Assembly (NCBI RefSeq): GCF_010093595.1
Contig: NW_022985445.1
Location: 1,535,895-1,599,894, forward strand
Source: Mytilinidion resinicola
Taxonomy: Eukaryota; Ascomycota; Dothideomycetes; Mytilinidiales; Mytilinidiaceae
DNA: 64,000 nt
Direction of reading: 5' to 3'
Shown: in pieces, positions 11,280 to 22,150 of the stretch
Position numbering within the stretch: position 1 is the first letter of the stretch
Layout: each line of letters opens with the position of its first letter
Notes under the pieces: generated by a model
Seen by the model: only the letters and a program-made list of their open reading frames with translations
Told to the model about the DNA's origin: nothing
Database searches by the model: none
Made by a program: the position numbers and the translations under genes

Positions 11280-12361
11280 TCAATCCTTGCCCCCTCTTAG
11301 CATCTTCGACAGATCGTTAAACGCGCTCCGGCGCTCATTGACGATCCGGCCCAACCTCTCCGCCGAAACAACACTAAGGTCGCCAATAAAGATCTCGTCG
11401 TTTCCAGACGCGAGTCCCGCAAACGCAGCATCCGTGAAGTCTGCGACCGGCATGCCCATCTCACGACCACGGGCGCCCATGTAGTCGTGGAGTTCAGCTA
11501 TGAGTGTTAGCTGTGAGGCTTTTCAAGTAAATGGGGTGTACAGGGATGATTTATAGGAAATAGCAGTATTAGGGCTCATAGTGAGATAACCTCAGAAAGA
11601 ACGCAAGGTAGAGATGCAAGAATTGACTTACTCTGGACCACCGGTGGTGACAACTCGACAACTTTAACGCTCGAGTTGCGGAGCTGATCTCGCAAGCAAA
11701 GGATGAAGGAGTTCAGCGCGGCTTTTGACGCTGAGTAGCCGGAGAGACCTGCTGCTGGGATGTATGCGAGATGGGAAGTGGTGCTAGCGAATGCGTCAAC
11801 GATGCTCTCTCGTGATAGGCTTGAGCTAGAGGTCTGCCATGAGCTAATGAAGCCGCAGGAAACTTACTATATCAGGCCTGTTGTAGAACCCTTGCTCAAG
11901 AGAAACGGCAAAAAGGCGTGTGTTAGGTTGACGAAGCTGACGAAATTGACGGAGACGTCCCTCTGGAAGGCGTTTAGATCCCATTTGGCAGGGTCAGAGA
12001 GGTTGATAGCGGCCTGGGTGCCGGCGTTCAGGAAGACGCAGTCGATGTCTGGATATCTCTTAGTGACACTGCGAGTTTATATTAGCCAAAGTCTTCGAAA
12101 CAGGGCACTCAACGGAAACATCGTCGGAAGGAAGGGAACGTACTTAACGGCAAATGTAGGTATTTCGTTGGAATCTGCTATGTCGAATTGCTCCGCCGAT
12201 GCCTTTTTCGCGCCATGACTAGTCACGAACTCGTCCAGTCTGCCTTCTCGTCGTCCAACTGCTGTAACTTTGACACCTTCTTGGATCAACCGATTTGCCA
12301 TTGCTTTGCCGATGCCTGCGGTGGCGCCGATCATGAGGACGTGCTTGTATGGGAATGACAT
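11280..12361 (-). CDS. short-chain dehydrogenase/reductase (SDR)
   Basis: Exons 12144-12361, 11868-12068, 11632-11804 and 11280-11497 give 269 residues, typical for a classical SDR. The cofactor-binding glycine motif GATAGIG lies at residues 12-18, the structural NAG at 87-89, and the catalytic pair is Y163 and K167 in YSASK. Arg37/Arg38 after the second strand (TAVGRREGRL) suggest NADPH preference. The third exon acceptor is read as GAGAG just upstream of 11804, because earlier AGs put a stop in frame. The substrate is unknown; the fungal relatives are mostly annotated only as oxidoreductases. A Zn2Cys6 regulator is transcribed away from it 1 kb upstream. Confidence 0.8.
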
Positions 12362-12848
12362 TGTTGAGTTGCTTGAAAAGGATAACTTCTTGAAAGGAGG
12401 AAGAAATTGGGGGAGTAGTGTTGTTTTATAGGTAGAGCTTTTCTGAGTCTTTAGAGTGTAGAAATTCCTCTACTACATATATACATCACCATATGGATTT
12501 CTGCCTCCCTTTAACTCCGTTCCACGTTCAATGCATCATAGACGAGGCCCTGAGTTAGGAGATAAGTCCGCCTTAACTACGGCAATAAGAGCACGTTTTC
12601 CAATCGATTATGCCGAGGCGACCGCATTTCCTTCTGTGGATTTTACATCACCGTCGAAATGGTCCGCTGTTCCAGGTATAGCGTAGGGTTTAGTATCTAG
12701 TAACAATAAGGCCACGTAGCAGCTTGCCTCCCTGCAAAGTTCGTACAAAACGATCGTACAAGCTCGATGCTTGACGTTGATTGAAGCTATTTCCGGGCAT
12801 GCGCTAAATCGCAATCTGCATACTAAGTTTGGTCTAGCCTGAGAAGTT

Positions 12849-13152
12849 TTATCAAAGAACTTACAAGGGGCGCGGCCAAGTGCATATTCCAGCTCCGCGA
12901 GGCGAGGAACATCAAAACCACCAGTTTTTGGTACATTGGAGGAGCTATACCACAACAACTACAACAACTACAACCATCGATTACGATCCAAGTGGGTAGA
13001 TGTATCTGTCTGTGTCTCTTAGTGATAATTATCGAAGAAAACAAATTTATTAACCGATACTGGGTGGTGCGAAGCAACTTCTAAGATTTGGGTGAGATGC
13101 TTACGTAACCGGAATATGCACTTGGCCCGCGCCCCTTGTAGCTCTTTGATCT
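12849..13152. repeat. inverted repeat, about 42-nt arms
   Basis: The sequence at about 12849-12891 reappears in reverse complement at about 13110-13152. The shared core is GGAATATGCACTTGGCC followed by GCGCCCCTTGTA, and both copies continue into CTTTGAT. The arms are separated by about 220 nt without a recognisable gene. This could be the terminal repeats of a small non-autonomous element or a regulatory palindrome. The rest of the SDR to Zn2Cys6 interval (12362-13381) shows nothing else. Confidence 0.6.
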
Positions 13153-13381
13153 AACCTAGCCCATATCTATCAAATGGGAGCAAACCCGGCTTTGTCACAA
13201 CTCAACCTTCATGTCCGATGATTCCTACGTTATTACCAGCACTATGCATAGATGCTCCTATCCAGTGGCATTGTCTCGGTTTGGCTCTGTCTCGTCGCTA
13301 AATACATAACAACGTACATGTAACCCGATTAGCCCTACAACAGTTGCCTCCTCTGTCTGTCCTTGTCCAAGATAGGATACC

Positions 13382-14935
13382 ATGGTGTTCTGTGGCAGAC
13401 CATCTAAGGCGTGTCAACGGTGTAGAGAACGCAAATTAAGAGTAAGCTTCTCTAAAGCCGGACATCTCAGCTTGATGATGAATTTCGCATAGTGCGATCT
13501 GCGCATACCGTCCTGCGGGCAGTGTAATAGAGCACTAGCTAAGTGCCACGGGTATCGAGATACGCGGCAGATACAGATCAGGAACGAAAGCCAAGTGGTG
13601 CGAATGAAGGCCCTCCAAAAGGTTACGCCTAGTCCCATTCCCTCACGGATCCGGGCTCTCCCGCTGTCATTAGAGGCCCAAGCACGGGACATGTTCTTCA
13701 GGTTCTACGTGAACGGCTTCTCCACAACATGGAGCTTCCTAAGACCCTTCTATCACCCCACGTATGCGCCCCTCCATTTATCGATGAGTATAGACTGCGT
13801 TAGCCTGGCTTTCGTATCGCTTGGGGGGTGTGCAGATGAGGCTGCCTTAGTACCAGCGCGTGAGAAATACGCCTCGGCCCTGCGTATGACGAATAAAGCA
13901 TTGCAGAATAAGAACTCTGCATCCAACGACGTCACTATCCTCGTCTCTGCGCTTCTCCTGGATCTCTTCGAGAAGATGACGAATACTAGACATCGAGGAA
14001 GTAACTCATGGACCAGCCATATCGACGGTGCCCTCGGTCTTGTCCGACTAAGAGGCATCGACAAGTTTCAGACGCCTGAAGCGGTTAGGATTCTTGTACG
14101 GCTGAGTACAAACCTCCTCATCAGCTGCATAGCCATCGACCATAGAATCCCAGACGAGCTTCAGGAGCTCCGCGACCACGCCTCCACGCACCTCAACGTC
14201 GACGACCCCAAATGGAGAGTCACAGACCTAAGCGTGCAGTACGCTAACCTTCGAGGCGACATCCGTACCGGAGCGATCCCCTCTGACAAAATCATCGCCC
14301 GTACACTTGAACTGGATGCCAAATACGCCGCCATTAGAGCCACCATGCCGCCATCTTGGCAGTACACAACCGCCCTCGCGCCACAGTCCTCCCCCCACAT
14401 CTACAACCGGACCTACTTCCCCTATCTAGACCGCCACATCACTCAGACATGGAACGTCACCCGCTTCACCCGCATCCTCCTCAACGAGCTGATACTCGCC
14501 CACTGCTCCGCCTCGTCGCCCCTGGCGGACCAAGCTATCGAGGTCATCCAAACGATTGTTTTTGATATATGTGCCGCCGCCCCTCAATACATTGACTGTG
14601 CCCATGCTGCATCACACCTCCTCCCCGAATCCCAGAACCCGCCTTGGCCGCCTGGCACCGGCATTCCCGCTCAAGACGGGAGCCCGCACACACATTGTCC
14701 GTCGCAGAAAATGAGTGCGTATACTCTTATTTTCCCCCTATTCGTAGCCGCGCAGTCGCGGTACTCGCCGCCGGGTGTGAGAAGCTGGATAGCGAAGCAG
14801 ATGAGATGGATGGACGTCCATTTCGGGATTCGGATTGGTGGGACGGTGGCGGCGTTGCTAGAAAAGGAAGGGGATGTAGAGGTTGGGGCGTGGACTGTGT
14901 ATGCGATGTTGGGGAGTTATGCTTTTGCTGCGTGA
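13382..14935 (+). CDS. Zn(II)2Cys6 fungal transcription factor
   Basis: Exons 13382-13441 and 13493-14935 give 500 residues. The intron (51 nt, GTAAGC/TAG) interrupts the zinc cluster itself, a common position in this family. All six cysteines are present at residues 11, 14, 21, 28, 31 and 38 with the spacing C-x2-C-x6-C-x6-C-x2-C-x6-C. A basic loop RERKLR lies between cysteines 2 and 3. The remainder is a helical fungal-specific regulatory region with no obvious second domain. The target genes are unknown; the divergently oriented SDR gene upstream is one candidate, by position only. Confidence 0.85.
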
Positions 14936-15263
14936 TGAAAAGAAATGTGGAAGGGATTTGGTTACGAACTGGGAGCGGAAAAGGGGCCACCAAATGGACG
15001 AGTATAATCATGAACATCTCTGTATTATTACTACCCGATGCAGTAACCGTTGCTGTGCAAATAACACTGCCTCGTCTGACGAAACACAGGGATGAAGTCC
15101 TGGTAGTAACGCAGTACAGAAAAGAGGCATACCAAAGACAGAACTCCAAGTACCTAATAAGCGGACTATTCCAAGGTCCCCGGATGGTCTCCAATAACGC
15201 CAAGACTGTTCAAATGACTGTAGTATCATTGTTCGTCTTCGCCAGGATAGAGACCCTCACCAA

Positions 15264-16747
15264 TCACAACTCTCCGACAGTCAGTTGGAAGTTCTCAAAC
15301 TTATCCTCCTCTCCGAGTCCACCTGCAGGAGCAAATGAGTTCAGCCATCCATCAACGTCATCCTCATCGTCTTCTTCGAGGTTCTTGAACTGCATCTCCC
15401 GCATCAATTCCTCCTCAGCTTCATAGCTGAAATTCTCCTTTGCGAATCGGGCAGCGGTAACTGTAGTGCCAGAGCTAGAGCGGGACAAGGAGCGCGATAC
15501 AGACCCAGCAGGAGTGCTGACTGTACGCTCGTGTGCAGAGGGCTTGGTAAAAGTGCTGGTAGAAGCAGGCTTGGTGGTAGTGGAAGAAACGTTCTTGGTG
15601 ATATTCGTAAGCGGCTTTCGGAGGGACGTAGATGTGCTCCGCCAGTGAGCATACCCAATCGTGCTTCGTGATGCGGTAGTTGCTGCGGCATGACGAGCAG
15701 CTGATGGATTGAGAGTCGGGGTTGTCTTCTTGCTTGACAACATGTTGAGTTTAGAAGGAACACGCGCCTTCGTGGCTGCAGTCGGAGCTGCAAAGTGTGA
15801 TTTGGGCTTTGGGGAGAGTGCCGCAGCAGCAGTCCTGGAGTTCACGGTTGACGGCGGTTTTGACGCCAATGGCTTGCGGACTGCCGGCTCAGGATTCTTC
15901 TTTTGTTTGAGCAGACCTTCAGCAATTGAGGCCTGGACTGCTGCAAGATCGTCATCCATTGCCTTCTGCATAATCTCCTCGTCCCGTTTGTCAGACTTGG
16001 CTTTCTCCGCAAGGTCTTCACGTTCGGAGCGCGTCAGACCATCGTCGCCAACCGGGTTGAAGTATGTGGACTCCATGCCGCGTGTGAAGTTTGAACCCTT
16101 GAACATAGGGAACTCCATATCGGCTGGCCAGCCTTCCGGGTCATCTGGGAGGGCTAGAACAGATTAGCCAGTAGGTCGGTGTATTTGAGGAAGGAAACCT
16201 ACGAATGCACTTCGGAGGCATGTACTCAATCTCCCGCTCTTTTTCCGCCGGTTCATCTTTGGCAGCTTCTGCCTGGTGGACTTTGACCTTTGGACGTCGA
16301 AGGCGTGGGCTTGTCTTCTTTTGGGTCTTTGCAGAATCGGTAAGAGCAGCTGGCGTTTGAAAAGCTTTGGTCTTCGCATTGGTGGTTTTCATGCCCAAGG
16401 GAGCTCGAGTCCGGGGACCTGCATACTCATTTAGATATTTCCCTCTCACAGATGAATGATAGCAGCTCACCTGCTGGCGTAATGAAGGCATTTTTGTCCA
16501 GGTCTCCCCCTTTCCCGCCTCCTAAGAAGTCTTGGTTGCCTTTGCCATTCGTTTTCAACACAGACTTCCCGGCTCTGAACGGCGCATTCTCATCGTTGAG
16601 CGGGATCTTGAACGGAGTCTTGGGCGCTTTGTTTCCGGGAGTCTTTGCACCATAGCCCTTCAGGCCCTGGTTTAGCGGTTTGGCAGCGGCTGCGGTCTGG
16701 AATCCGTGCACCAGGTTTTCCTGATCACTTGCAGCGGCGAACTCCAT
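15264..16747 (-). CDS. conserved fungal protein with D-box; candidate securin (Cut2/Pds1-like)
   Basis: Exons 16471-16747, 16203-16418 and 15264-16153 give 460 residues with consistent phases. Most of the chain is low-complexity, rich in Ser, Thr, Ala, Lys and Pro. Two short motifs stand out. RAPLGMKTTN (residues 97-106) fits a destruction box, with R, L and N in the right order. EIEYMPP (155-161) resembles the separase pseudosubstrate of securins, where human securin has EIEKFFP. The C-terminus is acidic (EEDDEDDVDGW). Together this suggests the anaphase inhibitor that is degraded by the APC/C, but no KEN box was seen and fungal securins are poorly conserved. The gene is certain; the identity is a hypothesis. 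It shares a 314-nt divergent promoter with tropomyosin. Confidence 0.7.
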
Positions 16748-17061
16748 GTTCGCTGGTTGACATTGGTGGTGTGCGGTTGGGAGGGCGTCAACGATCGTCA
16801 GGAGTTGTGGTCGTGGTGTTGTTTGTGTATAAATTCACTCGCGACCTCGTTGCCGGGGAGAGACGGCTTGGCGCAGGTGGAAGGTGCGGTGGACCCCTGC
16901 ACGGCCCCCTCCATTATCTGCTTCAGCAGCCACGCAGTCAACACCGACTCGCTCTACGCCCCCTACAACACACTCCTCTGCTTCCTATAGCATCTCACCT
17001 ACCCATCTACGCACAGTCCTGCACAATTCAAAGAAACCTACAACCCACCAAAGCAGCTGCC
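16748..17061. promoter_or_regulatory. divergent promoter between the candidate securin and tropomyosin genes
   Basis: This 314-nt interval separates two oppositely transcribed coding starts and must hold both promoters and leaders. The tropomyosin-proximal half is C-rich with repeated CTACCC and CACAAC-type pyrimidine tracts. No specific factor site is claimed. Confidence 0.5.
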
Positions 17062-17766
17062 ATGGATCAAATCAAAGCGGTAAGTGTTGCCGTGCCCCTC
17101 TCACCATATTATGCGCTGTCCCGCCGACATGCACATCTCCTGTTCGCGTCCTTTGACCGTCGTACAAGACACTCTAGCACCGATGAGAGTAGTTCTACAG
17201 AACCATATCGCTAACATGTGAATGCTTTAGCGCATGGCGGCTCTCCGCGTCGAGGCAGACTCCTCTGCCGCACAGGCCGAAGAGTTCAAGGCCAGAGTCA
17301 AGACACTCGAATCCGAGAATCTCGCCAAGGAACAAGAGATTACCTCGCTATCACACAAGAATCAGGTACTTGAAGAAGAGGTCGAAAAGCTCGAGACCAA
17401 GATCAAGGAGTACAAGGGCATCGCCGATGAGAGCTCGCACTCAGGAAGGAACGCTGAGGGCTTACAACGGAAAGTACAGTTGCTCGAGGAAGAGGCTGAA
17501 GAAGCCGACCGAAACATCCGAGAACTCAACGAGAAGTATGCCGTCTCTCCCATGGCTGTGTACCTTTATCTCCACAGGACAATTATGCTAACTGTGTGCG
17601 TAGGCTGCGCCAAACCGACGTCAAGTCCGGACACTACGAACGCAAGGTGCAGGCTCTGGAGGCATCCCGAGATCAATGGGAAACCAAGTACGAGGAGCTG
17701 TCCAAGGCACACGAGAATACAAAGAAGGAGTTGGCGGACTTCGTCGCCGAGATCGGCAACATCTAG
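17062..17766 (+). CDS. TPM1: tropomyosin
   Basis: Exons 17062-17079, 17231-17535 and 17604-17766 give 161 residues, the size of yeast-type tropomyosins such as fission yeast Cdc8. The whole chain is an uninterrupted heptad coiled coil: it starts MDQIKARMAALRVEAD and ends AEIGNI, with no proline. It coats formin-made actin cables and the cytokinetic ring. The N-terminus Met-Asp is a NatB substrate type, and the NatB auxiliary subunit is encoded at 6094. The first exon carries only six codons, so the start relies on the splice between 17079 and 17231. Confidence 0.9.
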
Positions 17767-18046
17767 TCCCCTTTCTCTTGGTGCGATGTTGATGGCGAGC
17801 AAGGAATTGGGCGTGGATTGCGGGGGGACTTACATCTCCTATTGTTCGTGTGGTACTGTCTTCCTGCTAGGGTTTGATTGCAGGCTGAGCCCTATAATGC
17901 CCTGTTGGTAGAATTGTCACGTCTGTCAATACCAAGCATTCCCTTCCGAGGGCGGTGGCTCTTTTGTTGCTCTTTGGAGGCCTTTGAGCAAGCACAGTTA
18001 TGTTTCATGATAGCAGAAATCACACTATGATTGGGTATTCGATAGA

Positions 18047-18797
18047 CTAATCTCGACGAGCCTTTGCCTGGGATCTGTTCTTTGACCGTTCTTTGAACCT
18101 GGTGACCTTCCGCTCTGACTTCGTCTCGTACCGGAACTTGACCTTTCTCTTCTTGGGCTTGTCCTTGTGTGGGTTGTCTTTGGTCCATACACGCTTCTTG
18201 CTGTTTGGTTCTTTCGAAGCCGCATCTCCACCCTCCTGTGTGCCACCATCCTCCTCCGGCTTGCTGAATCCACTCTTGCTTATATCCACACTTTCAACCG
18301 TGACTGTTGTGTACTTGTCCTCGTCAATGTATTCCTCTTCCCGATCTATTGGTGGCGGTAGCTCTTCGGCGATCCCTTCCCACTCGTCTTCGTCTTCGTC
18401 ATCGTCCGTCTCTTCCCCACCTCCGTTCAGATCGGCGCTCGCTTTTTTCAGTAGGGCATTGACTTCGTTCACATGTCGTTCTAGGTCCTCCTTTCGCTGT
18501 TGCCGTATCTGAACGCACGAGTTAGTAGTTGTCTATGCATTTCTAAAAGAAGCTGATCTTTTTCCCGCAGTTCAACGCCAGGAATCCTCAGATCGCGGCA
18601 AAAGCAGAAATATTATTTACCATTCGCCTAGCTTCAACTTTCTCTTCCTTGGCCTTCTTCGCAGCTTCTTCCTGTGCATTCTTCGCCCGCGCAAGCTTGC
18701 GTTTGTGGAATCCAGTGAGGTATTCTTCGCGTGCGGCGAAGTCGAAAGTGATTTCGGCCACTGGCACAGTTTTCTGGCGCTTGGCTGGTGGTTTCAT
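18047..18797 (-). CDS. RRP17: Rrp17/Nop25-family ribosome biogenesis protein
   Basis: Exons 18621-18797 and 18047-18508 give 212 residues. The N-terminal block EITFDFAAREEYLTGFHKRK (residues 16-35), followed by a long Lys/Glu helix, is the hallmark of the Rrp17/NOL12 family, a nucleolar 5'-3' exonuclease that trims the 5' ends of 5.8S and 25S rRNA in yeast. A strongly acidic middle (ETDDDEDEDEWEG) and a very basic C-terminus (KPKKRKVKFRYETKSERK) fit the family. The intron is 112 nt with GTAAAT and a CTAAC branch. The coding start lies 374 nt from the PPWD1-type gene on the other strand. Confidence 0.85.
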
Positions 18798-19171
18798 TGT
18801 GGATTATCCACCTCCGAGAGGGCTAGGAAATTGGTGGAGTGGACTTTGGTTGTTCGAGGTCGATTCAAGGTTGGAGAAAATATATTGCCAAGAGAAGGCT
18901 CTGGAATAATGTTTATCCGTCGTGATTTGACTTCTCGACATGCACTCGAAGCTCAACAATTACTTCATACTATAGCTTTTTGGATATGATTGAGATATCT
19001 GAACTAAGAGCGAGAGTCTAAGGCATTGCGCTGAACTACACGTGAACGTGTAGATTTTGCGGCGAACCCACCTCTTAAGATTCGACCTCTGCTCCCAACT
19101 CAAGCACTTCTCAAGTTGCGCCGTAGCTACCTCAAGGTTGACAGTTCCAACGTAAAACTCCACCTCACACT
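18798..19171. promoter_or_regulatory. divergent promoter between RRP17 and the WD40-cyclophilin gene
   Basis: The 374-nt interval separates two outward-facing genes. An imperfect palindrome (CTACACGTGAACGTGTAG, 19034-19051) is visible in it. No factor is assigned. Confidence 0.45.
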
Positions 19172-21287
19172 ATGGCATCCGATGGCCTCATGTCTCCGCG
19201 CTCCACGAAGCGGTCGCGCTCAGAGATGGAAGTAGACGACGCAAAACCTGTGAATCCTCCCGCTAACGAAGACGATGGTATGCTTACTCGAGTTAACTTT
19301 ACATCTCACGCTCACAAATGCTTTCAAGATACCTCCTCAGACGACGACGACTTCGGCCCCGCGCTTCCCTCCACAGCCCCGAAGAAGAAACGCCGCAAGC
19401 TTCCCTACGAAAAGCTCTACGTCGCCGCTCTCCCCACCGCAGGTCGCTATGTCAAATCTTTGATGCACAGAGACCAGTTATCATTCACGGTCTTCACCCC
19501 ACATACCGACTTTCTAATTACCTCTTCTGTCGACGGTGTCGTAAAGTTCTGGAAGAAGGATCTCGGCGGAATCGAGTTCATAAAGGAGTTCCGTGCTCAT
19601 AATGGCGAGATCAGAAGCGTGAACGTGAGCGCAGACGGGCGGAGCTTTGCCACAGCGGGTGCGGACAAGACGATCAAGATCTTTGACGTGGTTACGTTTG
19701 ATCTATTGGCTATGTTGACGCTAGAGTATGCGCCGAAGTGTGTGTGCTGGGTACACGGGCGCGGAGCTTCGTTCCCACAGCTAGCGGTTTCGGATGAGGA
19801 GAGCTCATGGATACGAATATATGACGGACGAGGCGAAAACCAGGAGCCGCTGCACATTGTGAAAAGCTTGCATCGGAGGCCGGTGCATCTCATGGCCTAC
19901 AACAACGAGTATGACTGCGTGGTGTCTGCAGATGAGGGAGGAATGGTCGAATATTGGAGGGCAAGCGGGACCTATGAGAAACCGGATAACGTATTCGAGA
20001 TCAAGAGCTCTACCAATCTATTCGATTTTAAGAAGGTAAGATACGACGCCCACGTTTCATGGTTCGTGGATTTAACTCCTTCTAGTCAAAATCCGTGCCT
20101 TCATCAATCACAATGTCACCAACGGGACACCAATTCGCAACTATGTCTTTCCCTGATCGAAAAATTCGAATATTCGACTTTGCCTCTGGCAAGCTATATC
20201 GAACCTATGACGAGTCAATCGAGACCATTAGCGAGATGCAGCAAGCCGGAACTGCAATCCAAACCCTCGAAGACGCCGAATTCAACCGCAAACTGGCAAT
20301 TGAGAAAGAGCTGGACACCGCTGCCGTCCGGAGTCGCATCAATGTCATCTTTGATGAGACTGGTCATTTCATCCTCTATGGCTCGATTCTCGGAACAAAA
20401 GTCCTCAACACACTCACTAACAGGGTGGTAAAGGTGTATGGGAAAGACGAACCATTCAGGGCCCTGAACCTGGCCCTTTACCAAGGCCAACCAGAGAAAA
20501 AGGGGCTTGTCACTGTCGCCATGGCAGCTAGTGACAACCCGTTGCTTCAGGAGGCCGAAGCGCGTGACGCCATGCTTGTCTCCACAGGCTCCGGCAAAGT
20601 CCGCTTCTACATGTTCACGAACGATCCAAAGTAAGCCCCTTTGCCCCTATAGTCTTTCAGAAGATCCCACTAACCATCATCCCAGCGCGTCAAAATCCGA
20701 GCGCGACGTCCAAAACGAGAAACCCCGCAACATCAACGCCAAGCAGCAAGCCGAAACTAAACTCGCCGCAACAGGCACCTCCGCCATCATCCATACCACC
20801 TACGGCGACATCCACATCCGCCTCTTCCCCGAAGCCGCGCCCAAAGCCGTCGAGAACTTTGTCACACACGCTAAGAACGGCTACTACAACAACATCATCT
20901 TCCACCGCGTGATCCGCAAGTTCATGATCCAGACGGGCGACCCTATGGGCGATGGGACCGGCGGCGAGAGCATTTGGGGCAAGGAGTTCGAGGATGAGTT
21001 TTCGACGCTGCGGCATGATAAGCCGTACACTGTTAGTATGGCGAATGCGGGGAGGAATACGAACGGGAGTCAGTTCTTCATCACGACCGAGAAGGCTGTA
21101 AGTTTCAGCCTCGTTCAACTCTATCAACCGCGCTAACGAACTACTATAGCCCTGGCTTGACGACAAGCACACGATCTTCGGACGAGCGATTCAGGGGCTG
21201 GACGTCGTGCACAAGATCGAGAATACGAGGGTGTACAAGGAGAAGCCGGAGGAGGACATCAAGATCATAAACATCGATGTGGTGTAA
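19172..21287 (+). CDS. WD40-repeat cyclophilin, PPWD1-type peptidyl-prolyl isomerase
   Basis: Exons 19172-19277, 19329-20035, 20086-20630, 20686-21097 and 21150-21287 give 635 residues. An acidic N-terminus is followed by a WD40 region (for example [20 protein letters not shown]). A cyclophilin domain fills about residues 480-635, with the active-site segments [27 protein letters not shown] and [10 protein letters not shown] intact. Human PPWD1 has the same order and belongs to the spliceosome. Catalytic Arg, Phe, Gln and His positions appear conserved, so isomerase activity is likely. The first intron (19278-19328) is 51 nt, in frame and free of stops, so its retention would insert 17 residues. 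I treat it as an intron because removal restores a smooth acidic run ([13 protein letters not shown]). Confidence 0.9.
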
Positions 21288-21510
21288 TTGGCTGCACCTC
21301 ACCGCTTCTTGGTCTGTTTGTAGTTGCTCCAAGCTCCAAAGCCAGTAGCCACAGCGTCCAATAGACTTTATTCTCTGAAGCGTCATTCGACCCGTGATGC
21401 TAACTGTAACGTCGCGCGAGCAGCTCTCGTGACTGCGTTTCTCCTTGCCTTGTTGTTTCCAGGGTAAGCCATTAAATTGCGGTTCCAGCGAGATCGGCAC
21501 TCATTCGAAA

Positions 21511-21585
21511 TCCGGTGTGGTGTAGTTGGTAAGCATACTGGGTATTTCCAAGCCCAAAGACCCAAGTTCGACCCTTGGCGCCGGA
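21511..21585 (+). tRNA. tRNA-Glu-like sequence (UUC?), possibly degenerate
   Basis: A 75-nt cloverleaf can be drawn. The acceptor arms TCCGGTG and CGCCGGA pair fully (one G-T), the D arm is GTGT/ATAC, and the T arm CCAAG/CTTGG is perfect around TTCGACC. The anticodon stem TGGGT/GCCCA pairs but its loop is eight nt (ATTTCCAA) instead of seven. Read as TTC it would be Glu, and the D and anticodon stems resemble fungal tRNA-Glu. A run of nine or ten T just past 21600 could terminate Pol III. The oversized loop leaves function in doubt. Confidence 0.5.
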
Positions 21586-21800
21586 CGTCAGCAATGCTTT
21601 CATTTTTTTTTACCTCATTTTGCTGGTCGTAGGGCGAGAGTGCAAGATACATTATTTACTTTTTGAAGCGCCAATCGACCCATGGCAAGCGTTATGCCAA
21701 TTTTGTTCGGCTCTTTTTTATGTTTCCGTTTTGGTAGGTTGGTCTTTTGATGGAAGGCATTATGATGCCGTTATCCCGGCTCCCCTCGTCAATCTTTCAA

Positions 21801-21890
21801 TCCGGTGGGCTGTAGTTGGCTATCATATTATCTGTCAGACCCTGAAAAGGGTACCTGGGCATAAGACCAAGTTCGATCTTTGGCGCCGGA
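21801..21890 (+). pseudogene. second tRNA-like copy, degenerate
   Basis: This is a 90-nt relative of the sequence at 21511, 290 nt downstream. It has the same acceptor arms (TCCGGTG/CGCCGGA) and a T arm CCAAG/TTTGG around TTCGATC, and the 3' flank is similar (a CTTTGCTG(G) motif and a T-run). The D stem is broken and the anticodon region is replaced by a longer segment containing the hairpin ACCCT-GAAA-AGGGT. It could be an intron-bearing tRNA, but a decayed duplicate is more likely. Confidence 0.45.
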
Positions 21891-22150
21891 ACGTTCCTAA
21901 CGCTTTGCTGTATTTTTGACACTTTGCTGGCCGTAGAAGTAGAGAGCAGCATAATGAATCACAAGTTGAGAAGCGACATGAAGCGGTGGTATCTTTTTCA
22001 AGGCCAACGCAAGCGTCAGGATTACTTTCATTGATAGGTTTTGAATATCCCCGGTCTAGGATTTCAGGTACTATGAACGTAGGAGAGAGAAATGACATCA
22101 ACACCAACGCCAAAACACCGATACTGTGCAGTTCAAGAAAGATCACTCCT

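Noticed and set aside
14644..15426. 260-codon plus-strand frame overlapping the end of the Zn2Cys6 gene
   Set aside because: It reads the regulator's C-terminal codons in another phase and then runs across the convergent intergenic region into the candidate securin gene on the other strand.
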